NCBI GenBank assembly: GCA_004794785.1
Contig: SJOL01006981.1
Span: forward strand, 424,465 to 488,464
Direction: 5' to 3'
Origin: Opisthorchis felineus
Taxonomy: Eukaryota > Platyhelminthes > Trematoda > Opisthorchiida > Opisthorchiidae
Length of the DNA: 64,000 nucleotides
In this document: positions 11,691 to 23,590 of the stretch, piece by piece
How the letters are laid out: each line of letters opens with the position of its first letter
How positions within the stretch are numbered: position 1 is the first letter of the stretch
The notes under the pieces: model-generated
The model's database searches: none
Seen by the model: the letters and a program-made list of their open reading frames with translations, nothing else
Told to the model about the DNA's origin: nothing
Translations under genes and position numbers: made by a program

Positions 11691-14600
11691 TATGCTCTTC
11701 CATTTTCCGGTGACCAAAAATGTCGTAGCTGGAACCAGCCTAGCCTTGGTGCATGCTGATGAGCTAAACTGAATGATTCGTCATGGAGGTTTGGACACGG
11801 TACAAACCCGGAAAACAAAGTGGAGAAATTCGCAAGGATCGGCACTCCCTAGGAAAACTTTTCTTTAAAAAAGGGTTCTGTTTGCGACCGACGAGTGAGT
11901 CTGGATAAATCTGACTAGCGGAACATAGATCGGGAGCCTGATGACACGAGTTCGGTTGACCATGTGCAGTGATGCTGACGGCAAAATGGCGGAAGTGAGC
12001 CTGTCCCAACGACGACGGGATATTGAGATTTTCCGTCAAACCCGAATTGAGGCGCATAACTTTTTCTCATCTGGAAGTAGGAGATATTCAGAAGGGGCAA
12101 CACATGTTGTTCCGGATTATGACGGATCTGTGTTCTACATCAGAAATGTGCATAGAGAGGTGCGAGGATGAAAAATTAGACAGAACCTTCACGAAGTTCA
12201 AGTGCTGAGTTATGTTATGTGCGGAAGCTATCTGAAATTGTTGGAAAAGTGTAGACCAATTGGTGGGCTGTTGAGTGGTTAGCTGATAGTGTTGGGAGCA
12301 ATAAAGATGGAGAGCGTTGACGGAGGGAGAGAGATGCATGTAGATTTCGAACGACTGTATGTGTAAAAGCTTGATCACTGGCAAAAATGGGATACAATTT
12401 TGATGGAAAACTCGGAACCATGGGGGCATGCACATTTACCTTGTGGATTCTAGAGAGTACCTTCGGGATGTACTCAAATCAAGCTGTTTGTCAGGAAGCC
12501 TTCAACCTACTTCAAGATGTAGTTTAAATGGGCAGTTTTGCAGCCGGAGGGGGTTCTCGGATTATCAGGATTCTCCGCTTCGGTCTCACCAAATGAGTCC
12601 GATTCGGCCGAACATGCATGTATGACGCGTACCAGTAAGCCACCCCTGGAATCGTTTCCCTTGGACTCATATTGTTGACTTCATGTGAGTTGTTTGGCTA
12701 GGTTTGATTCTAGGACTTAGGTATACATACACACATCGACAGCATGACATCAGTGTTCAACACCGATGCTTCACTGCCGTAGGACTTTGGAATAAACATG
12801 GGTGATAGAGATGGGGCGATATGAGCTCGGACTTAGTTAGGATATACGCTTCGGAAGAGGACACTGGCGCTTACACATTCGGTAGCATTTGACGTCCTTC
12901 GTGTCAAGTGAGTTGTTAGCGATGTATAGGTAACCCTTTCCTATCCTTATTTAGATCTAGCCCGCCAAATTCAGCATTCAAGTTCTCCCTATGACAAGAC
13001 GTATGCGAATTTAGTGACTCAATCCAGGTAACGGTCGAGTTGCGCCTAATTGACGATAAAGAATACACACCCATGATCCTGGGGTTTGACGAAGACTTTA
13101 AAATCATCATTAATCAAAGCGAACAAGCTTAGAGCTATGCCAGCACAGGCAGTTGGTTGAGGACTTTCGGATAGTCGCAGGAGGCTGGGAATGTACGAAA
13201 TGGTGAACGAAGATCGGCAACCGTACGTGGGTCTCCGGGGGACCGAATATCAGACTATACGGCTTTCATTATTAATGCGTTGTCACTTTCCGACCTGGTG
13301 CTAATAACGATCTGACACGCGTGATCGGCTTCTAAGGAACCGTAATCATTACTGAACACATAACAGGTCTACTGGCTTCTACAAAAATGTTTATCATTCC
13401 AGAAAGTGTTTCCGACCATCGAGGAGTGTTGCCGCATGATTTGAACTCAGTAAGTGCGGTGTGGTCATTCGGAGACATGACCTAACCAGCGAAGAAGCCA
13501 TTTGAAGTCGGTTGGGGATTGAGCGTGCATTAAGCCCACTGATGTACGGGTGTTTATGTATCATATGATTGCTTCTATTACATGGGTGATGGGTGTACTG
13601 AAGACAGCTCCTGTAACTCGCAGTTCTCGGCACTTCCGTCAGGCACCCAGGGAGTTTTCTGCATGAATGCCATCTCGTGCCAGCCACTTTGTGTTGCACT
13701 GCCGTGAAAGCCTCGGAGTTTTCAAGCGTTGTACTCCTTAAGAAAATATGCCAACAAGTGGCTGTCGCTGCTGCATTAGCACTAGACGTTGGATATCTTT
13801 TGGAACTCAAATACAGTACTGGAGCTTGGTCCCTTTTTCGTGTACACTCCACCTGTCACGAACATCAACCGCCTGTGCAACAGCCGCCAATAGTTCTGAT
13901 GTAATCACGGCTCTCACATATCGAGCCGGAGCATCTTTAATGGATCGGATACTAGCGAATAACCGTTTCTTTGTAGCACTTGGAGCTGAAATGGGCGTAC
14001 CATCATCACCGACGCCTGCCCCCGTTTATAGTTGATGTGCTCGTGTCAATTGAACGGGGCTCTGATTCCGTGACATTCATATCCTGTCCGTAACCTGCTG
14101 TCTGCCACAAAAAGTTTCGGTATCACCATACACAGTAACTCAGTTCATTGGGTATAATACTTACTGACTACTGTTAGCAATTTTTACCGCTTCGTCCTGT
14201 AATCGTGCATTCAAGTGCAGTAGACACCTTTGTGAAACCTGGCGCCCCCCACAGCAACTGTTCACGCAGATTCACCACACCAAAGTTGGGCGTTGAATCT
14301 GTAGTTCACTTATCTACTGCAGTTTTGCACGATATCATACTCCGCTGAACTCTGGGCACACCCGAGAAATGCTCTTCCGTTCAGATATCGAAACGCCTAA
14401 TGGATTAGTGTTTGAATAAGTGTGGAAAGAACACGTAAAAAAGCAATCTTAGAACTGTATCACTAGAGGAAAAACTATCCACCGCTGTAGGCGCCGCTGG
14501 AACCCAATGACGGGTTTGTTTGAATACATATGCAATAAACATCGGATCCCGGTTAAGTTAGGTAAAACATCCCCACAGACTCAACAAACAATTCATCTTA

Positions 14601-16899
14601 AAAACCTGTTAGAGCGCAGCTCTAACACAGCTTGGTTACCAGCGACGACACCTTATAGACGTATAAGTTTCAAGGGTTTGATTTGGCTGTAGATTCAAGG
14701 AAACTTCTACTTATAATTCGACGCAGGGGGCAGGAAACTACACTTCCATCGAAAGTGAGTAATACAGGAAACTGACTGTCCATCGAGGACCAGTGTCTGG
14801 ACCGCTCGGCCGAACATCCAGTAGAAACAATATGAGATCTATTGTGTCTGTGCCCTTGTCTTCTATTCGGTTGGTTTGATTTGCGTCTGGCGCTCTTTGG
14901 AACTGTCTTCAGTTTCTGAAGTAAGCTTACTTTGTCCTGCTTGGAGACGTCTTCGGCCTACAGAAGCAGATGAGCTCTCATCCATGTTTAAAGGTGGCGT
15001 TCCAAGTCGACCGCCAGGAAGGGAACATTCCAGTTATCTAGGATGAGTGTTGCATCTTACGTTCATTTGCTTACTACACCCGTGTGCTTATTCATTTCTG
15101 CCTGTTTTGTCCCGTCACGGCCATCGTGCCTGCCATCCGCCTTGCCACACTGGCCATCCCGCCCGAAACTGGTATGCTAGAATGTGTCACCGCACCTACT
15201 TACTCATCCGCCTTCATGCACCGCCTGCTCGGTCTGCTCTGACATGTGCCGTTATTCAGATCCACGGGGGTGACCTCGATAGGGAACCGATACCAACGAA
15301 CCAACCTTCCATTCGTCTTTACCTAGTGTGTGGACTTTGACGCTACGCTGTGTTGATCAGTGACAGAACTGTGCACTTGTCGATACTGTGAGCGTGAGCA
15401 TTTGAGATTTGCTGTGTGGTTATGCCTGCCAGCATGTAAGTAGTACCGTAGACTTTTGAACTCAATTATTCCTTTTGACAATCGGGAGTAGTCAAACGTA
15501 CGCTTGACACACTTCTGTGTGGGAATTCACTGATGAGTTTATTGCAGCACCCGCACCTGGGTAATTAGACTGAGGCACCTGGGACTTCAAGTTATTAGCC
15601 TCTCCCATCATCACGTGTATCGTAGCTGCTCTGTTGTTACGACATCACTGCGGGGGCGTGGAAGTTCACCAGAATTAGGAAGAATTTTGTTCACGCAGAA
15701 GGTTCGATGTTTTTTACGTTACCCACCTTAGCAAAACCCCGATTGCCGACGATGCACACTACATTATTCCTCCATTTCAAAAATGCTTTTCTAGTAGCTT
15801 GGAAATCTCAGTACGGGCGCCACAGAAATTTGCCGATATTTTCTATGCCTTCTATTTTCATGCGTCTGGTCAGGTGAAACCATCCGAAAATTCCTTGCTT
15901 CGATGAAGTTGCCCGGTTTCTCTTTTCGATGATGGAGTAACCACTGAAAAGAGCCCCCGGCCGAAAGTTTCGTGGGGATTTTCCGGAGAAGACTAGTCAG
16001 TCTATACGGTGGCAAAAAATCCGTCCAATCAGATCTTAGCGAGGTGTGAAGATCGGCCGCCTCTTTCGGTCCGAAATCAACCTCTCTTTGGCACTTCCAG
16101 TTCCCTTGTAACCTGATCGGTTGTTAACCCGAAGAACCTGGGTTCACAGATAAGTTCACGTATTTCGGTAGCTCCATTAACGGCGAAAGACGAAATCAGT
16201 GCAACCTTGTGAGTATAGAAGTTGGTCCTTTTCGCGAATCCATAACCTACCGTCCGCTCAAATTTGCCGGAATCCCCTGCAAAGCAAATCCCTGTGTACC
16301 GCATCCTCCCAGATATGTTGAGTGCGGAACACCGCAGAACGCCTCATGGCTGACCGATATTTCGCTTGCAAGCGTGTAATAGAATTCTCACAAAGTTCGT
16401 CAAAGCACCACAATCTGGTGCGAAAACCAGAGCATAGTGTACATTTTTGTCAATTTTGTGGATGTAACAACCTAAAATCAACGCTAGTATCAGCGGGCCG
16501 TGCACGACGCTTAGGATGGTTAGCTGCACACGTCCGCATTAATAATCGAGATCTGCTATTGAATTCGACCATTAAACTGAAAAGCGTGGGATATTTGCAA
16601 GATACCCAGCTGACTTACCCAGCGACTTACAACTTACTCACTCGGTCTTCTACGTCGAAAAAAACACTGTCGGGCCACAAGCCCACCTATTGTTTCCCCA
16701 GTTTTTTTTTAAATAAGGCTAGACTGCATTGCAAGCTCAGCAAGCACTGTGTATTGATTGTAGCGGATCGTTTAAAGCGTGTACTTAATCCCATCACAGC
16801 AAACAATGAGGGTGGAACTCACTGTGATCACTGTAATGGTTCAGACGGCAGCACTGAGAGTGGACGACTACAGCACTGTGTTTAATCATGTTAAGCTAC
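11691..16899. other. Long gene-poor stretch
   Basis: About 5.2 kb in which I can support no gene. A 187-codon open frame at 16322-16885 has no recognisable domain and lacks coding character. A short repeat shared with 9943 and 48640 lies at about 12735-12780. Confidence 0.4.
12735..12780. repeat. Short dispersed repeat
   Basis: About 45 bp around ACACCGATGCTTCACTGCCG. It recurs near 48640-48678 with few changes and, more diverged, near 9943-9992. It may be the end of a transposable-element family that is otherwise not recognisable here. Confidence 0.5.
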
Positions 16900-16911
16900 A
16901 CAAGACACGAA

Positions 16912-17098
16912 ATACCTCAATGGTTAGAGCGCGAATTTGCTGACCGGAAGGTCCGTGTTTGAAACCCGGCCTCTGCATCTCGACTTCTGTCTAGGCTTGG
17001 GCAACCTGACAGTATCCCAGCCCTGGTGCTTCCTTCAGGGTGGCATGGCAGATATGCACCGAAAGAATGTTACAGATGAACGATTTATATTTAAAAGG
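16912..17098 (+). mobile_element. tRNA-derived SINE
   Basis: A 187-bp copy of the window's SINE family. The head keeps the end of a tRNA-like A box (TCAATGGTTAGAGCGCG) and a degraded B box. The shared body follows: CTAGGCTTGGGCAACCTG, then CTTCCTTC and GGCATGGCAG. A T/A-rich 3-prime end closes it. It is flanked by a 12-bp direct repeat with one mismatch, ACAAGACACGAA at 16900-16911 and ACAAGATACGAA at 17099-17110. I read this as a target-site duplication, which supports the boundaries. Compared with other copies it lacks the first few bases. Confidence 0.85.
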
Positions 17099-17561
17099 AC
17101 AAGATACGAACCTTTAATTAGTACCTTGTATTTTAACGGCACCAGTTAACGACTTTCATCACAGAGATTACGCTCAGCCGTGACCTACACGCATTCCTAT
17201 ACACGTACCATGACCAATCACACTAATTCGTCTAAAATTCAGGATCTAACAAAAGCGCGAACTAGTCCCGAGGTTAGGACAAAATGAACTCGATCGACCA
17301 ATACACAGGTACTTGGGCTTTCGGATTTCGTTGAGTAGTTCACTGGTGATGATGAAGTTATTCCTCTCCTAGTATCTATTTACACAATGCGACGGAACTC
17401 AGCTGATTTGATTCTGTTGTTCAGCCGTTTATGCATAAGAAAGAGAAACCCATGAATATTACGCATCTGTATTGTATCGTAAAAAAATAAGACGAGAAGA
17501 AGTATCAAATTGGATAGAAGCGTGTGGTGGAAATGCAGCAGCAAATACGGCAGGAAACGCA

Positions 17562-20500
17562 TCATTGTCCCTGAATAAGCGATACCATGTGTTTCTCAAT
17601 CAGACGTTGACTAGCACGCGACCGCCGTCTTACAGCGAAGTCCAGCGCAGACCAGCCGTCCGCATTAGTTATGGTTATATCAGCACCCCAGTCCAATAAT
17701 AAAGATACTATGGCTGCATTGTTGTGGTAAGCAGCGAACATGAGCGCAGTATTACACAGTTCATCCGACAGATTAATCGGGAAACCAGCTCGCAGCAGGT
17801 AGAGGACCACATCGTAATGGCCCCTGCAGGCGGCAAGCAGAAGACCATTCTCACCATTATCGCCGGCTAGTAGCATATTGGCACCATGATAAAGCAACAG
17901 CTCGACCGCACCCTTCTGTCCGTTAGCACAAGCCCACAACAGAGGCGAAAAACCCTAGAAGTGAAGAAATAGCAAAGGAATGATGGGAATCTCACGAATG
18001 ACACCTGAATCTTATCGACCATGAGAAAAGTGGTCAACACGAGTTCAGAAGGCGAAAACTCAAGTATGGGTCCATTCGTTTATAGGCCGGCACGGCGTGG
18101 AGGAAGTAAAAAGCTAGAGTTCATAACTGGACAGTTTTTTTAATACACTAGCTCAAGAAATTACGGGTGACCTGCCAAAAGTCAAGCAGAAACTGCGGAA
18201 CAATGCAATACTGAAATCGAGACTTTTGTTCCTGTTGTCCCTTAATGCGCTGTATTCTTGTGGCTGCCTGAGTGAAGTGTGGGAAACTCAAACGCTTGGA
18301 GTGGCCAGATTCACAAAGTTCGATATTCTCATGTGGGGCATTTTTCGCAATCCCTTTAACAATCACCGACTGCCAAAGTCCAGAATGACTGCATCATTCC
18401 GTGGCATTACTAAGTTATACTCATGCAGCGTTTTGAGCAAACGTTCTCGAGTTTGAGAACTACGACTGCTTATTAGGCTAGTAAAACCATCCCATCCTTG
18501 TGCAGGAAACCGTTAGATATTGAATTCTTCGACCTGTTCTGTATTCGTTCTAGATACTTCTAGCGTTTGCCGGCAGAGCCACAAGCGAACCATGGATGTT
18601 TTCGATTCCTTAAGCATCTTTCAGTATACGGGAACAGTGAACTGTACCTTTATACACCGTCAGGGAATCATCATCATCATTGTCAGTTGTAAGAACCGCG
18701 TACTCGTCGTACAGTGGTTGTAGCTGCCACGGTTTCGTTCACCGATTATTTGCGGAGGTGGGGTAGGTAGCTGCGCATTGGAGGCGGCAGCTGACAAATC
18801 GGTGCGTAAATACAGCACTGTCAGTGGACTGTTAAGTGGGGGAATGGGGAAGGGAGCTATGAATTGAATGCAATAGCTTGGGTGCACGAGCGCCATTGAT
18901 GGCGCGATTGGGCCATGTCTGACAATGTCTCCAACTATTGATGTGGCCCGTCTCGGGGTCCCCATCCAGGGAGACGGCAATGACCAGCGCAGCTGTTTTC
19001 TGGTAATGGCTTTTATGCTTCGCTGTCAAGTCATTGTTTGACCGCCTCTGGCTCGTTTCCCTTTGACCGTCAGGGAATCTTGTATTCTGGCCATTTTGTG
19101 AGACGCACATATAACCTCAAATGGTGAGTGTAAACTCCCCGAGAAGAGAGAATTACTTGGGCACAGGGTTTACCTCAAAAAACACCATACCATCCTTCCG
19201 ATCTTGCGCATAACCTCCTTAGCTCTTACTGTCGCATTTGTAACATCTAGGAGCACTACACGATTTTAGCACACATCCCGAATGAAAATAGGAGTGAAAG
19301 TCGCTGGAGCGCTTCTAGTCACAACAGTATTTATGATGAGCTGGCATACACTTCCAGATTTGCCTATCGGAGCGAACTACGCATAGTGGTAACACCACAT
19401 ACCGGTTGCGCCGCGCCGCCCGTGCATTCAACTGATCGTTTAGTATCCGGAAAATAAGACTGAACGGTGAATAGAAGGGGAATTCCAAAGTCATCATCAT
19501 GCCCAATTGATGGTCAATAATTGTAAATTCAGGGAGAGACGACCGAACAGTTGAAAGTCACAGTGTATGCGAACGGTCACCTGATGGCCCGTAGCACTCA
19601 TAAGACGTACTCAATGTACACACACGGCCAGCTGATGATGGACAGACATCAACCCGACCTGTAAAACGAAGGCTACAAAAAGTCACTTGAAGCACCTTTG
19701 TAGGCATGGTGTCCCGGATGGTCAAGGTGGGTCGTTTGCTGAAGTACACATGAAATGCACATGAAGTACGATACAATCAACATAGCACAATGCACGCGGT
19801 GTAGGTGAAGGTTGACAATGGAAAATAAAGGCATTTGGCAATCCCAACCAGGGGGTTGAGGTGGCGAACCAAAACCCTTACAGATTTAGATGGGGACTGC
19901 CTACCATCCCAAACACTACTTATAAGCATATGCATACAAGCAGTGTTTTGAAAGACGACTTGACGTAGCTGAGGAAGGCGCACCTGCGAAAATCAACAAT
20001 CACTTGCGAGTTCTGATGTTAACTGGCCGGAAACAAGATCCCTCAGACGGAAATTTTAATTTTCATTTGGGATGTTAATCAAGTATGTTCCTTCACAAGG
20101 CACTATTCAGAGGGTCGGCGACAAAAGCTGGCAAGTTGACCGGAGGCTCAACTGAATCTTGTTTATCATGTCCTTCAGCTTATGGTATCCGTCTTAAATT
20201 CGGGAGCTCATAATGCTGTTCCCTTAAGTGTTGCATTTTGGTTTCCCTAAACGATGTGATGCTATTAGAAATGCATCGGACACCTCAAGTGAACCAGAGA
20301 AAGAATGCTGTCTTTTTCACCAACATGAGCGAAGAAGCCAACGCGTTATTTTTCAATGGCAGACATTGATTCGGTTGAAATGCAATGCAAAAGTTTCACT
20401 GAAACTTTGATTATAATTATATTTGCAGTGGGACGTACGAGGTTGCGGAACAAGTCTATGATACTTCGATCCTACTAAATGCTTCCACGGACGCGTTCAA

Positions 20501-23500
20501 ACTTTATATTGTTCCTGTTCAAATTTACGACTTCACGCCGCTCCGAAATGACGGCTTCTACATTGTGCTCGCCAGCTATCGTAGAAAAATACCCGAGGGT
20601 CGTCGGTTTGCTCATCAGGCTGTTTGACGAACTAAAACTGACGGAGTCTTAACCACGCCGTCCAGTTTTTTATACTTAACTAATTTCTGTGGAAATCTGG
20701 CGAAAGTGCGTCGCTAGATTCCGGAGCATCACGCCCCTAACTGAGTTCGAATACATATGGTTTCTTTGTAATAATAGTTTGCATAATAGCTTGTCCACTT
20801 ATGGGATATTTGAATCTGGAAATCGGTTTAGTGGCACTCATTTGTTTTACTGTTCACAGTTCAGTTAAAGTTATTGGGGATCCTGTGGTTCGTGGTTTTT
20901 CAGGTTGCTTATTGGTTAAGATTTGGCTAGGCGATCAGCAACCGTAAAAATACAAACTGAGTGACTCAGGGCGAAGATGCATGATAAGTCAGCAACTTAG
21001 ATGTGTTTCCCCATACTACATATGGTCGAAAGCACTACGCTTTTCTAATATATAAGGCCGTTGGAAAATATCACCAGTATTATGCAGAAATAATTAATGA
21101 TAAGATTGATATAGAGATCTTCAGACTAGGGACTAACGACAGCCACGCGCCAAACCGAAAGGTAGGCTCTGTATCTGTCTCCAGACGAGTAAACAGCAGC
21201 GGACATACGGATGAGCTAGACTGTTAAACGGACGGTTGTTATGTATGTCAATTCTCAAAAGGGTTTATCTTACGATGTGGGTTATGTTCCAGAAATCGGG
21301 ATAGGCGGAAATCGTATAGTTAACCTCCTGAAATCTTCATCGTTCGCTCGTTACTATCACGTCTAGATACTCAGGTGCAGGAGCCGTAATTAATGCAGAT
21401 GCCGACAGGACCAAAATAGATTAATCTGTCTCCCACCATTCGATCCTATTGAAAGTGGAGTCATCGTAAAGAGGGCTGTGTCATGGAGTGCCCATTCAGG
21501 TTGCTTATCCTGTTCTACCCTTCCTTTTATTGCACAATCTGTCTCATGTAGCGTAACAGGTTTTCGAGTGACTCAAGTGTATAAAATTAATGTTGGCTGG
21601 TGCTTGCACTTTGTTTTTGAGACCAAAACGGCTGACTCCTCGAAACAAATTTTATAAACAGTTTTGACAAATGTCACAGACAGGGTCGCAGTATACCATG
21701 GTGTGATAGCTTACGAAAGACGCTCGGCAACCAAGTAACCCCATCACATCTCAAACTCAGATTCAGTTATGCTGAAACTGTCTAGGGGATGGCTAGTAAA
21801 AAGAGGCCCACCACTTTGGAAGAAGGATTAAACGTGCTTTAGAGGACCAAACCTATATAGTAAAGTATATCATCCGGAGCCAGACCTGATACTGAAGAGA
21901 CCGAAGCGATTCCCTGTACAAGAATTGTCTTTCACAGCTAATAAGATTAAATGTCTTTAGCGAACTACACTCATTTGCAAACAAATTTGGTTTTGCGAGA
22001 GACTCACCTGGAACCCAGCTGAATCTCTCGTTTGTTTCTAGGCAACCGAATGTGCTGCACCAGGCCGCCTCATTTTTCAGTTGGCACGATAATCGAGATA
22101 TCACGATACATGTATAGACGTAATACACTACTCATAAGGTTTCTGAAGTTGGGCTGTCGAAGAATTTTCAGCAGCCTTATGAGTAGTGTATTACGTCTAT
22201 TAAATGTCTTGTTTGACCCTGCCAAGAGAGAACGAGACATTCACAAATATACTGACTATAATCCTAGTTGAACGCGTCCAACGAATAGCACAAAATTAGG
22301 TGTGTAACCGATGATAATTATCACCTTTAGGGAGGTGAATTGAGATGGAATGGGCGAAAGAATAAGCGAATCTCTATGACATTTGTCAGCCGAATATCCA
22401 TTTCAAGAGTTTGAAGTAGGTCAACGAGTTCTCGATCATTTAGTATGTTATACCAGGTAAAACCCTATATTTGATTTTATACCCGCTTACCAACCTTCCA
22501 TCATTTCGACTTTTCGAACGTAACAATAACGGTACCCGAGTTACTGAGTGATCCTCACATGTAACACCTGTAGCCCTCAGCATTCAGTCCGTGGTAAGAA
22601 ATATTAGGACGCACCGCGTGATTTTATAAAAGTATCGGATTTTTTCTAAAGTATTTTATTCTTATGCCACTTGAAACAATAGATTAACATATCCGTATAA
22701 CCACGCATTACGAATGAAGGGTGATTAACAAAAAACAAGTGATTTTTATAAGGTGCATAAGTTGGCTGACCAGCAACGGAAAGGTTTAGTGTATTATTTA
22801 CATAGTTGTGGTAAACTCATATCACAAACTGATTCATACGTGACTACGTTGCCTTAGCAGCGAGTGGTGAATAAACGTCAAAAGATATACTAGGCTCTGT
22901 TAGGCCATCGTGTACAGGTACAACAACAAGCCAATCATATCCCCGTATGGAACCTGACCTCAAACGAAAATCGAAGCCATGAAGGGTTTTATTGTGCACA
23001 CGTCTTCGGGATGTTCAAATACAGTTGTGCGTCAGATGACGTATGGTTGCCACTAGACGAAGTGGTGGAAGCGGCAGACCGAAAAAAGCAGTAGAATCAA
23101 ACGATTATATTATTGTAATGGAGGCTGTAGAGAATTGTGCACCAGAAGAATGTCCGGTGTATGGCCTAAGCACTATGAGCCTTCTAACAGATCTACCACT
23201 TTCTACAAAAGGTTGAAAGCATAGAGGGAGAAGCGCATTTGATAATCCGAGAAGTTAACTGACAAGGAGATATGCACTGACCAAGAGAAGTGCCGAATAA
23301 CAAGGACTTACCTGGTTATCTTGTAAATCCAAAGAATAAGCCCGATTCTCAATTTCTCTTTGAAGAAGCAGAAGTTCACCCTGTGCAGCCATCTGAAACA
23401 TGGTCAAGTCCCTTGATTCTGCGGGTGCGGACGTTTGAACATTTCGTCTCTGGACGTTGGTCAGTACGGTGGAAATTTTGTTGGGCGAGCGACCTGTGGG

Positions 23501-23560
23501 TCGGGTAACCTCTGCCTTCGTCAGAAACTCTGGGGGTGGAACGATGGGTTTGAAGGGCAT
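17562..23560 (-). CDS. RFXANK/ANKRA2-family ankyrin-repeat protein (two exons)
   Basis: Ankyrin adaptor of the RFXANK/ANKRA2 family. In vertebrates these proteins bind short linear peptide motifs through an ankyrin groove, and RFXANK is part of the RFX transcription complex. Exon A is 23560-23312: MPFKPIVPPPEF, then STVLTNVQRRN and FQMAAQGELLLLQREIE, the first ankyrin helix pair. Exon B is 17954-17562 and holds the other repeats: GFSPLLWACANGQKGAVELL, LLLAACRGHYDVVLYLLRAG, TALMFAAYHNNAAIVSLLLD and WSALDFAVRRRSRASQRLIE. It ends at a TGA after LIQGQ. Donor CAG|GTAAGT lies at 23312/23311 and acceptor TTCTAG|GG at 17955/17954, with phase 0, so the ankyrin unit is rebuilt exactly. From the ATG at 23558-23560 the protein is 213 residues, shorter than the human relatives (about 260-313). 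A good acceptor (TTTCCTTTCAG) at 23591 opens the same frame 10 codons upstream, so either more 5-prime exons exist or the mRNA is trans-spliced there. Confidence 0.85.
18670..19065 (-). mobile_element. 5-prime-truncated RTE-type LINE tail with target-site duplication
   Basis: A 396-bp insertion containing only the 3-prime end of the LINE family: the CATCATCATCAT tail (GAT-type in element orientation) and the GGTGGGGTAGGTAGCTGCGC block. The upstream untranslated part is nearly identical to 7045-7400. Both sides carry the same 14-bp sequence ACCGTCAGGGAATC (18656-18669 and 19066-19079), a clear target-site duplication from target-primed reverse transcription. It sits inside the intron of the RFXANK-like gene, in the gene's own orientation. 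Confidence 0.93.
22114..22200. repeat. Perfect 26-bp inverted repeat (hairpin)
   Basis: The arms at 22114-22139 and 22175-22200 are perfect reverse complements over 26 bases and start ATAGACGTAATACACTAC. They are separated by 35 bp. Within the loop a further CTGAA/TTCAG pair (22143-22147, 22167-22171) could extend the stem. It could be a tiny MITE-like element, a fold-back product or a structured RNA in the intron. No coding role is apparent. Confidence 0.9.
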
Positions 23561-23590
23561 TCTATTTGAACCAGTGAAGTTAACATGAAA

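Larger units (their letters stand above)
17955..23311 (-). other. Phase-0 intron of the RFXANK-like gene
   Basis: A 5357-bp GT-AG intron between the two ankyrin exons. It contains a short LINE tail (18670-19065) and a perfect hairpin (22114-22200). Nothing else recognisable was found in about 4.8 kb of its sequence, and no open frame there continues the ankyrin protein. Confidence 0.8.

Noticed and set aside
16322..16885. 187-codon open frame, one of the longer ones outside repeats
   Set aside because: No recognisable domain, irregular composition, no splice context or neighbours that support it. Best taken as a chance frame.
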